Origin: Psoroptes ovis
Lineage: Eukaryota; Arthropoda; Arachnida; Sarcoptiformes; Psoroptidae
Direction of reading: 5' to 3'
Length of the DNA: 64,000 bases
Assembly: GCA_002943765.1 (NCBI GenBank)
Contig: PQWQ01000002.1
Coordinates: 1,488,001-1,552,000, forward strand
In this document: positions 1 through 11,333 of the stretch, piece by piece
Numbering within the stretch: the stretch's first letter is position 1
Layout of the letters: each line of letters opens with the position of its first letter
Program-made: the position numbers and the translations under genes
The notes under the pieces: model-generated
What the model was told of the DNA's origin: nothing
The model's input: the letters and a program-made list of their open reading frames with translations, nothing else
Database searches by the model: none

Positions 1-2694
1 ATATGAATGTGATTGAATTGAATTGAATAATAGAAATGTATGTTTCGCCCAATAAAAATAAATAATGAATGATAATAAAAGAAAAGAATGATCGAAAATG
101 AATAAATAAATTTTGAAATAATTTTTCAAGATGCTCTCATTCATTAGTCAATTGTCTATGAATGTATGTGTGTCGATTGTGTTTGTGCATCGCCAGTGGA
201 TGTATTTTACAATAAAAAAAATTTTTCATTTCCATTCAATTGTCTCTCAACATTTCATTGTATTCAATTGAATTTTTGATGATTCAACATTTGAATTTTG
301 ATAAAGATCACATTCATTCATTGAACTCGTACAGAAGCTTCGTGCTCTGATAATAATTTTCTGATATATCAGATTTCATTGAATTGTAATTAATAGAAGA
401 AAAATCAGAGAATTTAAATTAAAATGAAATGATTTGAGGAAAATAAATAATTTTGAAAAATCATCATTCAATGCCCGAATGAATTTAAATCATTGAATTA
501 TCATTTCTTATCTTTTAGCTTGTGATATTATCATTTTTCTATTTCACATCAAATTTTCATCATTCTGAATAAATCTTTTTTGAACTGAGATAATTTTATT
601 TTTAGAAATTAGATTTTCCGAATTAATTCAACTTGTTTACAGCACCATTGCATTACAAATTGATGCGCTTAAAACACTGAGAAAATTGCCGCTAAAAATT
701 TTGATCTCTGCCGTGTACATTTGTGTTTGGCAACAAAAATCAAGGCGCATCAATACGCCATCGGCATAGCTGGCGTTCTTTATTCCTAAACATATTCATC
801 GACAATCATCAGTGATAATCCACATAAGCATCAATGCTATAAAAATAGCATAAACGACATATGTCAACTTAAACACACACACACACATATGTCGCCATAA
901 ATATTTACAAATTAAAATTGACAGTTATACTACGGATAAAATAGAACAAAACCGGAATAGATAAACGATGTAATTGCCAAAGTTTAGTATATATTTGTAA
1001 ACAATTATTTATTTGATATTTTCAATTAAAATTATATCACTTACCATTCATAAATTTTGATCATTACAAAATGAAAAGTGAAAATAATTATAAAGTACGC
1101 ATATTACAGTTACTTTTTCAATTGCAATTACATCATTTTTTTGCCGGGAAATGAAATATTTGAAATTAAGAAAAAAATTAGGAGAAAATCTTAAAAATAT
1201 CAAGAAATTTTGACAGATATCAGATAACGATGAAGAACTTTGTCATAAAAAATGGTCACTTAACAAATTATTTTCAATTTTTTTTCCTGAGAAATATTTC
1301 TTAGAAAAATATATTTCTTATCATTTAAAGATGTAAACCTCACAATTTGAAGGCACAAAATATATCTCATGATACACATTGAACACACTTCATCATCATA
1401 ATCATTTCATTGATGTCATTACGATGAACAATGATTGTTTGTATTGTCGTCGATCGATCAATTATGTTTGATCATTGGAATGCATAAAGAAATTCACAGA
1501 AAAATTTTTTTGAAAAGAATTTTCGGAATGAAAATAAATTAATTTCACATTATTATTATCGAATTGATGATCATAGAAAATCGATGATTATTGAGTTATT
1601 GAAAAAAATAAATAAAATATTTGTAATAACTGACAAACAAACACCAAACAATGAATAAAAGTCTATTTCAAAAGTTTAATGTTTAGTACCGCGTAATACA
1701 ATTCAAATTTTGAACTAAAAGAAATGATTGAATTCAAAAATGGATGCAACATACAAACACACACATAATGAGACATTCTCATAAGCTAAAATACTGAAAA
1801 AATGAAATAATACTCATAAATACTTACTTACTCATCTTTATTTAATTTCAATTGAATAATTCATCATTTGAAATGAATAAATTCTTTCATTTCATACCAT
1901 ATCATATATATCAAATAATAACAATAATAATGATTTCTGATTTTTGGACAAGAGGCGATGTTCGAGTTGAACAACAACAATATCAACAACACCACCAACA
2001 ACAACAAGTCTTAATTTAATCTTAATCACAAATGAAAATAAAAAAACAACACTAATACACATTATTTATATATGAAATCATGATTATACACTCATCAAAA
2101 AAATAAAATAAAATATGAGTATGTATATCATATGAATAATGAATTGTATATGACCAAAAATGATCAGAACAAGAAAAACTTATCTTCATAATAAATTTTA
2201 ATAATAATAATGATTGAATGAAAGTATGATTTTTCCAATGAAAAAATGAAAATGGAAAAGATTGATGATCGTACAAATATTATTAGTAAGTAAATTTACA
2301 TCGAAATAATAAATAAATAAATGAATAAATAGATGCATTTGATGTACGATTATTCATTGGATTCATTGGTGTATGAACTCCTACACAAATATTTTTTTTC
2401 TATGAAAATTAATATTTTTTCTGATTATTTTTAAGACATATTTTTTTGTATCGCAAATCAATTTGATATCTGAATGTGTTCTCATTTGCTTCTTGTGTAT
2501 AGATGTATATTCATACGTCTGAATTTATCATCATCATAAACAATGATTAAAATTTCATTGATTTTTGATATTTGCGATTAATAATAAATTATTGTCAATC
2601 AAACATATGAAACAGATGTTTGATTTGTCAAATTATGACATTTAAAACTTCAAAACATTTCAAAATATTTTAAATTCGAAAATATTTAACTTAC
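1..2694. other. Gene-free AT-rich stretch (intron or intergenic)
   Basis: No convincing coding exon is visible. This may be intron or downstream sequence of the minus-strand gene whose exon 2 ends at 2695 with a GTAAG donor, because no continuation of that gene was found here. The stretch is AT-rich with ACAC and CAA microsatellites. A slightly GC-richer patch at about 640-790 is open in one forward frame for about 60 codons and contains a short hairpin at 744-759. That is too little to call a gene. Confidence 0.6.
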
Positions 2695-3144
2695 TTTGTT
2701 ATTATTATTTTCCAATTCTGTAATAGAATTTTGGCCATTTGTTCGAGGTTTTGTGTCCAATTCTCTAGGATTACTATCATCTTCATCACTGTTATCTTCA
2801 TTTTGTGTATAATCATTCAATTCTTTGAGCAAACGATTCAATTTTTCATGTTTATCACTAATATTATTAACATTTTTGTTTTTATTGTTTGATATAGAAT
2901 GATCAACTTTTATGGATGATGATTGTTTTTGATTATTGATTTCGGAATCAGCTAAATTTAAATCAAAAGAATTCAATCAAAAAAAGCATTTAAATTGATT
3001 ACAATTAAACTTACAAGCAATTATATTGTCCATTTTTTTCAATGCAAATTGTAATATTTTTGATGCATTCATTATATTATTATCATTGTTATTGTTATTA
3101 TTATTGAATTTATTATTATTATCAATCATATTGAAAGTGTCCAT
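2695..3144 (-). CDS. Small acidic Asn-rich coiled-coil-like protein, 5' part (2 exons)
   Basis: Minus-strand model: exon 1 is 3144-3015 and exon 2 is 2951-2695. The intron has a GTAAGT donor and a TTTAG acceptor, and the T|CT junction restores the frame. The 129 codons visible start with an Asn-rich run, followed by an amphipathic segment (NASKILQFALKKMDNIIAS, about residues 25-43). A charged stretch then contains a short leucine-rich helix (LNRLLKELNDY) and an Asp/Glu/Asn-rich end. Exon 2 stops at AAA before a GTAAGT donor, so the gene continues, but the next exon was not found. The amphipathic segment loosely recalls the N-terminus of golgins such as TMF1, which is only a hint. Exon structure is fairly secure and function is unknown. 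Confidence 0.5.
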
Positions 3145-3412
3145 AATGGTATCATTACAAATTTTATTAAATGATTATCACCATCGTTACATATATATCT
3201 TGTTCATTGATCATAGTAAATAGTTTTATTTGAAATCAAAGATTAGTTGGGATAAATAAAAATATAATAAAATGAGCAGCCTAATAATAATATCAACCAA
3301 AAAGATATATTGAAAAATATATGAACAATCTGTTGTTTATTTATTTATTCATATGTTTGTTTAATCTATTTCGAAGACAAAAAAAAAATCGAGCAAAAGA
3401 GAGAAATAAAAA

Positions 3413-3968
3413 TTAATCGAAATTCAATGAAAATTTATTGTTTATTTGCCTATTGATGGAAATTTCGTAAATGTGTACTTGTTCGACTTCGGTAATTACA
3501 ATCGATGAATAATGGGAATGATGATTCGTCAAAAAACAAATTTTAAAAAAGGAAAATTTGTCGTAAAATACTTTCAAGGTAATTGGAAACATAAAATCAG
3601 GATAAATTATAAAATTTATACCAGAATTATCAAATTGGAAAATAATGAATTCAATAAACTTTGAAAAATTGGGAAAATGATTATTACCAAAATTTTCTTC
3701 ATAGCTCGTAGATGCAACAATTGGACATTTTATAAAAATAATACTTGTTGATATTTTCTTGATTTTGTTGGATTTTTTTTTTTGATTAATGGAAAATACT
3801 GATAGATTTGATGGAAATTTCAAAGATTTCTTGATTATAAAATGATTTATTTTCTATTTTTGGTGATTTGTGGCCGAAATCAATATTAAACAATTGATTG
3901 TTATTCGCCACAGCCCCACGAAAAATACATTGACCGCTTGTCAAATTGACCCACTCTTTTTTTTTCAT
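3413..3968 (-). pseudogene. Possible galectin-like lectin, reading frame broken
   Basis: Two overlapping minus-strand frames together look like one beta-sandwich protein. The first starts at an ATG at 3968-3966 and reads about 60 codons (including SGQCIFRGAV and LFNIDFGHKS) to a stop at 3786-3788. The second, offset by one base, is open to a stop at 3413 (including IVASTSYEENFGNN and FIEFIIFQFDNSGINFII). The pattern resembles the galectin order 'G..h.I.G.V....F.I.....' followed by 'hh.NS....WG......F......FE..I......F....N', but the hallmark Trp and HFNPR residues are missing. I could not find a GT-AG intron that joins the two frames in phase. The locus is therefore either a decayed copy or an assembly slip. 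It lies 132 bp head-to-head with PIF1. Lectin identity is a weak inference. Confidence 0.3.
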
Positions 3969-4100
3969 TGAATGGCCAACACATCAAACAAGTCGTCCTT
4001 TATGAATTGTCCAAAAAATTCAACGAATTTTTTTGATGTTTTGAAATTTTTCAAAATTTGAATTTGATTAAATTCAATTTGATTGATCATATTGAACAGT
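3969..4100. promoter_or_regulatory. Divergent intergenic region upstream of PIF1
   Basis: This is the 132-bp gap between the start codon of PIF1 (+, 4101) and the start of the galectin-like frame (-, 3968). If both loci are expressed, their promoters must overlap here or extend into the neighbouring exons. No clear TATA or initiator motif could be distinguished in the AT-rich background. Confidence 0.3.
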
Positions 4101-6232
4101 ATGAGTATTGAAATACCAGAAATAAAATGTTCAATCATAATTGAACACCTATCAAACAATGGTTCAATGATGCAAAAATCATCAATCACCAATGGTCTTA
4201 TTCGATTATGTCGAAATAATTCTGGTGATTGTGTTTTGGTTTTAATAAATAATAATAAAAATAATAAATCAAATGAAACAAAGCGCTACACATTTAGCGC
4301 TAATAAAGGAAATTATCAATTAAACATACGTTTTGTTGCTGAAGGAAAATGCTCAATATTGCTAAATGATTATAATGTACGAATATTCATTTCGAATTGT
4401 CCATCAAACGATCTATCATTATTTTTAAAAGGTTTTTCAATCAAATGTAGTAATAAAAACGATGAAATTGATAAAAATGATTCAATGTTATTCAGATCAA
4501 ATATCGGCATGTATCGTTTAAATAAATCTCGCATGACAAATATTGAAAAAATAAGTCCATTAACTGGAAATGATTTTATTAAAGCTATATCTTTTCGTGA
4601 TCGCACCAATATTCAACAAAAGCATGAACCAAAACAGCTTATCCCTTCATTAAAAACGACAGAATCATCGACATCACCTTTAGCAATGAAAAATAAGACT
4701 CTTCATAAACGTAAACTTGATACAAGTAAGTCTTTGGTTGATAATACCATGATTATAATACCATAATTCATTCTTATTTAAATATAGTTTTAGAGAAAAT
4801 AAGCACGACCAGTCCAAAAACCAAGCGCAAAATGCTATCATCAGCGATTCCATCACCTGTGCGCGCTTTGAAGGTGTTGAACGCAACAAATCTAACAGAT
4901 GATCAATCAAAGGTTGTCAGTGCTGTATTGAATGGTGAAAATGTATTCTTTACTGGTAGTGCTGGCACCGGTAAATCATATTTATTAAAATTCATCATTG
5001 GTCGTTTGCCACCAGCTACAACTTTTGTCACAGCAAGTACAGGAATAGCAGCATGTCAGATCAATGGTATAACGCTGCATTTATTTGCCGGAATCCCAGC
5101 GAACTGGTTAGAATTGTCCGCACAAGAAATAGTTAAACGTTTATATCGTAATGAGTCGAAATTACAACGATGGAAAAATTGTAAATGTCTGATTATAGAT
5201 GAAATATCGATGGTTTCAGGTGAATATTTTGAAAAACTCGATAATGTTGCACGAATTATTCGTCGAAAAAATTCACCATTTGGTGGCATACAACTAGTAA
5301 TATGCGGGGATTTTTTACAATTACCACCCATCATTGCCAAACGATCTTCAATTTTTCCTAATGATAACAAAAATAATGCTATCAAAAAAACAATCATAAG
5401 ACATACGTTTCAAACGAATGCATGGAAAAATGCAATAAAATATTATTTTGAATTGCGAAAGATTCAACGACAAACTGACAAAGAATTCATAGAAATATTG
5501 CAACTGATTAGAATAGGTAAAATAAATGAAAATGTTCGCCGTGTATTGCAAAAGGCAACTGAACATGATTTAAGAATGAATACTTCTATCATACCGACAC
5601 AATTATACCCCTTGAGGCACGATGTTGATACGGTTAATAAGACACAATTGATGAAGATCGAATCAAAATCATATTATTTCAAGGCTGAAGATAGTAATAA
5701 TGCCTATAGTGATGTGTTAGATACATTATGTCCAACACCGCGTCAATTAGAGTTGAAAATCGGTGCACAAGTCATGTTGAATAAAAACATCGACATACAA
5801 CAAGGTCTTGTTAATGGCATGGCCGGAAAAATTATCAATTTTGAATGTGAATCATCATCAAGTCAAAATAATTCACAGCAGCAGCAAAATTTATTGCCAA
5901 GAATACGTTTCATAAATGGTGTTGAAACAATAATCAAACCAGATAAATGGTCATATTGTTTACAAGATAATAACAGCCATAGTCAGCCAATATATCGTAA
6001 ACATTTACCATTACAATTAGCATGGGCATTATCTGTACACAAGTCGCAAGGTATGACAATATCGAATGGTGTAGAAATATCATTATCGAAAATATTTGAA
6101 ACAGGACAAGCATATGTTGCATTATCACGTTCAACATCATTGAATAAAATTAAATTAATCGATTTCAATGTAGAAAGCATAAGTGTTGATCAAGATGCAT
6201 TAGACTTTTACAAACAACTGAATTATATTTAA
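4101..6232 (+). CDS. PIF1: ATP-dependent DNA helicase PIF1 (2 exons)
   Basis: This is a 5'-3' superfamily 1B DNA helicase, which in other eukaryotes acts in mitochondrial DNA maintenance, telomerase control and G-quadruplex unwinding. Model: join(4101-4725, 4788-6232), 2070 nt, 689 residues. The intron has a GTAAGT donor, and two in-frame acceptors 6 bp apart are possible (exon 2 starting at 4788 or 4794). The N-terminal 200 residues match the animal PIF1 N-terminal domain in spacing (KCSIIIEHLSNNG, FISNCPSND..LFLKGFSIK, then ISP). The helicase core has Walker A GSAGTGKS at 265-272, TASTGIAAC, Walker B LIIDEIS with DE at 346-347, FGGIQLVICGDFLQLPP, LKIGAQVMLNKN, and the C-terminal LPLQLAWALSVHKSQGMT and GQAYVALSRS motifs. 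Length is close to vertebrate PIF1 (about 640). The ATG was chosen over an upstream in-frame TTG. No mitochondrial presequence is obvious. Confidence 0.95.
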
Positions 6233-6270
6233 TCATTTTTTATTGTATCATAAACTCAAATAAATAAATC
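6233..6270. terminator. Shared 3' end region between PIF1 and mRpL30
   Basis: Only 38 bp separate the PIF1 stop codon from the mRpL30 stop codon on the other strand. An AATAAA lies on the plus strand at about 6259-6264, and an AATAAA on the minus strand reads from TTTATT at about 6239-6244. Each polyadenylation signal is thus beyond the other's stop codon, so the mature 3' ends probably overlap as antisense transcripts. Confidence 0.5.
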
Positions 6271-6957
6271 CTACTTTTGATTATCGTAAAATGCATGTTG
6301 ATGGTTGTAATAATTTTTCATTTTACGATCATATTCTTCAATTCTGTTTCCATCTTTATGATCAATTTCATGATTCGGTAATGAACGGCCAATCAATCCA
6401 GATGACCATTTTAGATATTCACGTAAATATTTGCCCCTGAATATTGGCGCCGGATCACTTTTGTCTAATAGTTCTTGCGGTATTCGCGCAGCATGATTGA
6501 TACGCATTTCACCTGTCTCTAAATCAACTTGTATCGATCCAATGTCATCTTCAGTTGGTATTCCATCAGGAAATTTCAATGGCTTTAAACGTATTAAATG
6601 TTTGACTTCCCATAGCATATTATTATAATGTGGTGTGTTCGGTATAATTACTGGCACATTTTTCCTCAATTGATGTAGCCCTAATCTTCTTAATATTAAT
6701 TTATGATTCCATTGATTGCCATAAAATGATTTGTATCTCCATACTAAATGAAATGGTGAAATATCATTTGAATCGGACAATTGTTTGGAACGAATCGCAT
6801 CGATTTCGGCAAATTTTTTCTCCAATTCAGTTTGATTGCGGCCAAATGGATATTTGTAAATTTTGGTATCAAATTTTTTATATTCAAATGGTCCCTTATA
6901 AACAGGATTATAAATATAATGGCGTATTTGGCGATGAAATTGTGAAATGAAACTCAT
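6271..6957 (-). CDS. mRpL30: Mitochondrial large-subunit ribosomal protein L30 (uL30m)
   Basis: This is a structural protein of the mitochondrial ribosome large subunit, 228 residues in a single exon. The diagnostic part is in the middle. LVWRYKSFYGNQWNHKLILRRLGL corresponds to the uL30 fold start, and VKHLIRLKPLKFPDGIPTED (about residues 119-138) closely follows the animal MRPL30 motif VKHLIRIKPLK-P-G-P-E. The protein is longer than human MRPL30 (about 160), with extra N- and C-terminal extensions. The N-terminal 30 residues are Arg/Tyr-rich and acid-poor, suitable for mitochondrial import. It is convergent with PIF1 (38 bp) and divergent from the serpin (207 bp). It is called from the first ATG of the open frame, and no intron is needed. 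Confidence 0.9.
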   Translation of the reverse strand: MSFISQFHRQIRHYIYNPVYKGPFEYKKFDTKIYKYPFGRNQTELEKKFAEIDAIRSKQLSDSNDISPFHLVWRYKSFYGNQWNHKLILRRLGLHQLRKNVPVIIPNTPHYNNMLWEVKHLIRLKPLKFPDGIPTEDDIGSIQVDLETGEMRINHAARIPQELLDKSDPAPIFRGKYLREYLKWSSGLIGRSLPNHEIDHKDGNRIEEYDRKMKNYYNHQHAFYDNQK

Positions 6958-7164
6958 TTTAAATTTTTAGAATTTATTTTCAAAATTTTTTCAAAATCAC
7001 ATGTTAAAACATTTGTTTTGGTAACTATTTCGATGTTTACTGAGCTAGTTAGGGTGGAAACAGGTGAAAAAAATTCAAAAATTTAATTATAATTCGTGTA
7101 TTTAAATTGGCAACTAAAAAATTAATTTTGGGTTCATAGTTTTAATTTTTTTTGGCCAGAAATA
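6958..7164. promoter_or_regulatory. Divergent promoter region, mRpL30 / serpin
   Basis: A 207-bp gap separates the start codons of mRpL30 (-) and the serpin-like gene (+). It presumably carries both promoters. It includes one GC-richer core (about 7030-7065, around GAGCTAGTTAGGGTGGAAAC), but no element can be named with confidence. Confidence 0.35.
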
Positions 7165-8436
7165 ATGTCGAAATGTGTGAATTTCGCTCTGGATGTGATG
7201 CGTTTCTTGTACCGTGAAACATCTAACATTGTTTTCTCACCGATTTCGTTGGAAATAGCAGCATTAAGTATATTAGCCGGCTTACGAAATACATCATTTG
7301 ATGAAATGAGCGATATAATTTTCGATACAAAAATCAATAATAAAAGTATTAACGAATTATCGAATTCATTACGATCATTGATCGATGAAGTCAAATCACA
7401 AACAGCGGTTGAATTTAAAATGCATAATTTCATTTATTTATCAAATAAATTCAAACTTATCGAACAATATATGGAAAAAGTACGTCATAGTTTAGATACA
7501 CGTATCAAACAAGTCAATTTTGATGATCAAAGTCTTGAATTATATAATATCATCGATGCAGAAGTTAGCGATGCTACAATGGGACGTATTAATCAAGTTA
7601 TAAAAAATATACCGACTGTGTCTAATTTATTACTAATAAATAGTACAACATTACAATCGAATGCCAATCTGATCTTCCAATCAGATCATAATTCACCATC
7701 GTGTAGTGCATCAACAAAGCAATTTAAACAACTATTCAAAAGTTCATATGAAGGAAAACATTATTCTACAACGACCAATCAATACGATAATTCAATGAAC
7801 ATAGATTTTGCTGCTCATAGTGGCATCTATAACTACTATCGTGATGCCGAACAAGGTTTCACTTGTGTCGAATTGCAGTACATGAATTCCAATTTGAATT
7901 TAATTCTCATATTACCAAAAGAAGGAACCAGTCCAAGAGAAATATTGGATCAATTAACACAATATCGTTTGTTATCAATATCAAAATTAATGTCATCAAA
8001 ACAAATGGAAATAAAAATACCGATCATTAAATTGAAAATGAACATTGATCTAACTTATATATGGCAACTAATTGGTTTGCAAAAAATTTTCAATTATGAA
8101 GAATCTGATTTCAGTGGTATGGTATCGAATCCAAAAGGATTGTGTTTGGAAGCGATAATTTTCAATTGTGAATTACAATTGAATGGTAATTTTAAAGATA
8201 AAACAGTGTCGAAAAGTAAACAATCGAATAGTAAAAGTAGTAAAAATACTCAATGCAATAATAGTAAATCTATTTCGAGTAATGGCAAGAAATCATCCTT
8301 ACCATCTTCAACATTATCATTGGAATTCAATAGACCATTTATGTATTTTATTACTTGTAATTTAGTTAAAGATCAACAACAACAACGTAAAATAATTTTA
8401 TTTGCTGGTGTTGTGAACAATTTGATCAATTCTTAA
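7165..8436 (+). CDS. Divergent serpin, probably non-inhibitory
   Basis: This is a serpin-fold protein of 423 residues in a single exon. Visible serpin signatures are NIVFSPISLEIAALSILAGLRNTS (helix B region, residues 21-44), LLLINSTTLQSNA (strand 3A), VELQYMNSNLNLILILPKEG, MEIKIPIIKLKMNIDL, and the C-terminal EFNRPFMYFITCN with FAGVV. The reactive-centre loop is abnormal. The hinge that is normally Glu-Gly-Thr-Glu-Ala-Ala-Ala reads ELQLNGNFKDK and is followed by about 40 residues of Ser/Lys/Asn-rich low complexity before the FNRPF strand. Such a hinge cannot insert as in inhibitory serpins, so a non-inhibitory role is inferred. There is no signal peptide (MSKCVNFALDVMRF is the helix A start), which suggests a cytosolic protein or an unannotated upstream exon. 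An AATAAA overlaps the stop codon (8435-8440). Confidence 0.88.
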   Translation: MSKCVNFALDVMRFLYRETSNIVFSPISLEIAALSILAGLRNTSFDEMSDIIFDTKINNKSINELSNSLRSLIDEVKSQTAVEFKMHNFIYLSNKFKLIEQYMEKVRHSLDTRIKQVNFDDQSLELYNIIDAEVSDATMGRINQVIKNIPTVSNLLLINSTTLQSNANLIFQSDHNSPSCSASTKQFKQLFKSSYEGKHYSTTTNQYDNSMNIDFAAHSGIYNYYRDAEQGFTCVELQYMNSNLNLILILPKEGTSPREILDQLTQYRLLSISKLMSSKQMEIKIPIIKLKMNIDLTYIWQLIGLQKIFNYEESDFSGMVSNPKGLCLEAIIFNCELQLNGNFKDKTVSKSKQSNSKSSKNTQCNNSKSISSNGKKSSLPSSTLSLEFNRPFMYFITCNLVKDQQQQRKIILFAGVVNNLINS

Positions 8437-8480
8437 TAAAATTTGTATTTGAATTCGGATTATTTTTTGTTTTGATTGGC

Positions 8481-10243
8481 TCAAAGATCATCGATCAAAT
8501 ATCGGGCAGTCAATGCAGCTAGAGTTATAAAAAAAATATTAAATATACGTCATAAATATTGATTTAAAGCACTCACCGATTGGTGCACCAGTAGGCACAC
8601 CTGGAAAAGGGCCAGATGAACCGGCAATGTCGATATGTGAGAATGGTATCGGTAAATCAGAATCGATGCCATGTTGATCTAATTTGGAAACTTGTATCAA
8701 AAATGCGGCCGGTATTTGATGTCCACGTGGTGTTCTCGATGATGGTGCATTATTGCATTGAAGAATTTCTTCATATTCAGATTTACCTTCATTGAATTTG
8801 AAATCTTCACGACGGATTGTAGATATTTCAAACAAATCGCCAACACGATCACCAGCTTCTTGAATCAATTGTGCTGTTTTCTTTTTACGAGCAGGTCCAT
8901 TGTCCATAATGATAGAATAATCATAACCGACAGCCATACAACAATGGCCAGTCAATGTCGCAATCGTGAATATTTCAGGATTTTGAATGTTTTCGGCAAT
9001 TATTTTTTCCTTGTAATATGTAACCAAATCGACCATAGCCATACGACCTTCTGCATCGGTATTGCCGACACGAATGCGGACACCAGCACGTGAAACAATC
9101 AATTCATCAGCAACATAACCATTTGGACCAATACTATTGCGTACCATAGCCATTGCACCGTAAAAACGTATCTTTTTCGGTTTCAATTTATTAAGTGTTT
9201 CAAAGAAACCGGCCACAGCAGCAGCACCACATTTATCGCGATGCATTCCTGCCATTACACCACCAGATTTTATATCACAACCACCAGTATCATATGTTAC
9301 ACCTTTACCGACTAAAAATATTGTTTTTTCTGGTGTTTCTTCAGGTTCATATGTTAAAAATATGACCCTTGCACCGTGACGCTCTACACTAGCTCGGTTG
9401 ACAGCAGCTAAATTCAATTGTGATATAAGAAAAATTCACTTATTAGTATTATTAAGAATGATATGCATTCATAGGCATATACCTAAACATGGAAATTCTT
9501 TTTCAATGGTTTTTGTGTCGCTTATTATTTCCACTTTGATCGATGAATTTTCAAATAATTTTTCAACATATTTCGCTGTATTTGGTGCACTCATTCGTTC
9601 AGGATCTGATCCGCCAATATCACGGGCTACACCGCGTCCACATTCAATTGCTTTGGCTAATTCCATAATTTTTGTTTCGCGTTGTACATCACAAAAATTG
9701 GTGAAATCAATAAAATCAATTTTATTCAATTTTTTATATTCACGATTTTCCAACGGTACATATAGGATTTGATAAACGCCCAACAATATTGATAAATCAT
9801 ACAGTGAATATTGTTCACTGAAACCATTATTCGATGGTAATATAATCAATGGCATACGTGCTCCAGCTTTGATTGCACGTGACAATCCTCGAGTTGCTGC
9901 ATCCATAAATGTTCTTACATCATCAAAATCTCTATCAATAGGGCCAACCGGTGTATAAATCAATCTTTTGAATGAACTATTAGGCAACACAATCATGCCA
10001 CCTTCGATTTGATATTTGACATCAAATTCTTTTTGTTCATCAATCAATTTACGATATTGTTCTAATTCACGTGTAAATGTTAATTGATCATCATATGAAA
10101 TTATTATTAAAGCATCACATTTTTTGTCCGTTGTGTTCGGTGCTAAATTTATGCCAAATCTTTTCGAGCCATTAAAACAATAATAATAATCAATATTACA
10201 TTTAATTATATAAATTAATCAATATAACATACCTATGAGGCAT
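8481..10243 (-). CDS. Leucyl-aminopeptidase-like M17 metallopeptidase (4 exons)
   Basis: This is a di-zinc aminopeptidase of family M17, most like the nematode W07G4.4 (lap-2) type. Model: complement(join(8481-8518, 8577-9407, 9483-10159, 10233-10243)), 1557 nt, 518 residues, close to that family's roughly 520. All internal junctions keep frame, and the last exon encodes AALTARYLIDDL-stop. Catalytic features are intact: GKGVTYDTGGCDIK at 263-276 (metal-binding K264 and D269, catalytic K276), the MHRDKCGAAA aspartate (D287) and NTDAEGR at 345-351 (D347, E349, R351). Exon 1 is only 11 nt (ATGCCTCATAG, then GTATGT), and its acceptor lacks a good pyrimidine tract. An alternative is an ATG at 10172-10170 with no first intron. 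It is convergent with the serpin, 44 bp between stops. Confidence 0.9.
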
Positions 10244-11261
10244 TTTTGGATGAAGAACTTTGAATTGAAAAATTGACAATAAAATATATTTGAAAAATGA
10301 TTCAACAAATTTTGTGAATGTTTTTTCTTAAATATTAAATAATGATGAGGTTACTTGTGTTAAATTTTTATGATTGCTTTGAATACCTTACGTGCTTTAC
10401 TGCTTTAAAAGTGGAAAAAAAATTATACAAGAGAACAATTAAATAAAGAAAGGATCGATCAATAATCAATCAATAAAATATGGAAAATTATCACAATTCA
10501 TAGAAAAATAAAATCAAATATGATTTCTGTTTTCTCATCATCAATAAATAAATATGTCTATTATGTCGTAAATCGTATCATGATTTGAGATAAGACAAAA
10601 TTTTAATTTAAATATGAGAAAAACACCCACTACAGTGGCAATTTGTATGGTGGTTATGGCAATATGTTTCCATTCATATTTCAGTCTGGTTCATGTTTGT
10701 TAAAAATATTTTTATCAATTTTTTAATTGAATTTGTGCATTCAAGTATTGTGTGTATGTGTTAATGTTTTTGCACTTATGCAAATAATTAAAAAAAAATA
10801 TCAGCAATAATAATAATGACATATGACCATTGAACAATGATGATCATAGGTCAATTATGTTATTGTCTATGAGTGCATGTGTATGTGTGTATGATTTAAT
10901 GATTTACTTTGAAACAAATCGATATATTTATTTTTTTGAAAATTGATTTTATCATTCAATTTTTAATTGGAAAATTTTTGATTGATCATTGATCTTCAAT
11001 TTACTCATTTTTTTAATCAATTAAATTCACTTATTTTGTCGTCGTGGACTCAAAATATTTGTGTTGTAAATATGATATTTACATTTTTATGATGGGATTG
11101 CCAAATCGTTGATAAACGATGATGAACAAAAGAAAATTGCAATGATTTTCGGATATTTTCTTGTCAATTATCTGTCAACACATTGATTATTTAATTTATT
11201 AATTCATATATCACTCTAATTATTTCTAAGCGAATAAAAAAATTGAAAATTTAAATTTCAG

Positions 11262-11333
11262 GCTTTCCACGAATCACAGCTGATCATTTTGTCGGCTTTA
11301 ATGATAGATTACTTTTATATCTGCCAGATGACG
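11262..11333 (+). other. Candidate orphan coding exon (72 nt)
   Basis: A pyrimidine/AT stretch ending TTTCAG precedes this segment and ACG|GTAGGG follows it. In the frame with two bases first, it reads 23 codons, FPRITADHFVGF then NDRLLLYLPDD, a composition unlike the surrounding low-complexity DNA. Both flanking junctions would be phase 1, the same as the candidate exon at 14316-14366. I do not recognise the protein. A second forward frame is also open, so this is tentative. Confidence 0.25.

Noticed and set aside
4083..4100. TTG-initiated extension of PIF1
   Set aside because: The ATG at 4101 gives the expected N-terminal domain start. The six extra codons come from a non-ATG start.
5056..5397. 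113-codon minus-strand ORF inside PIF1
   Set aside because: Antisense shadow of the conserved helicase motifs, with no independent coding features.
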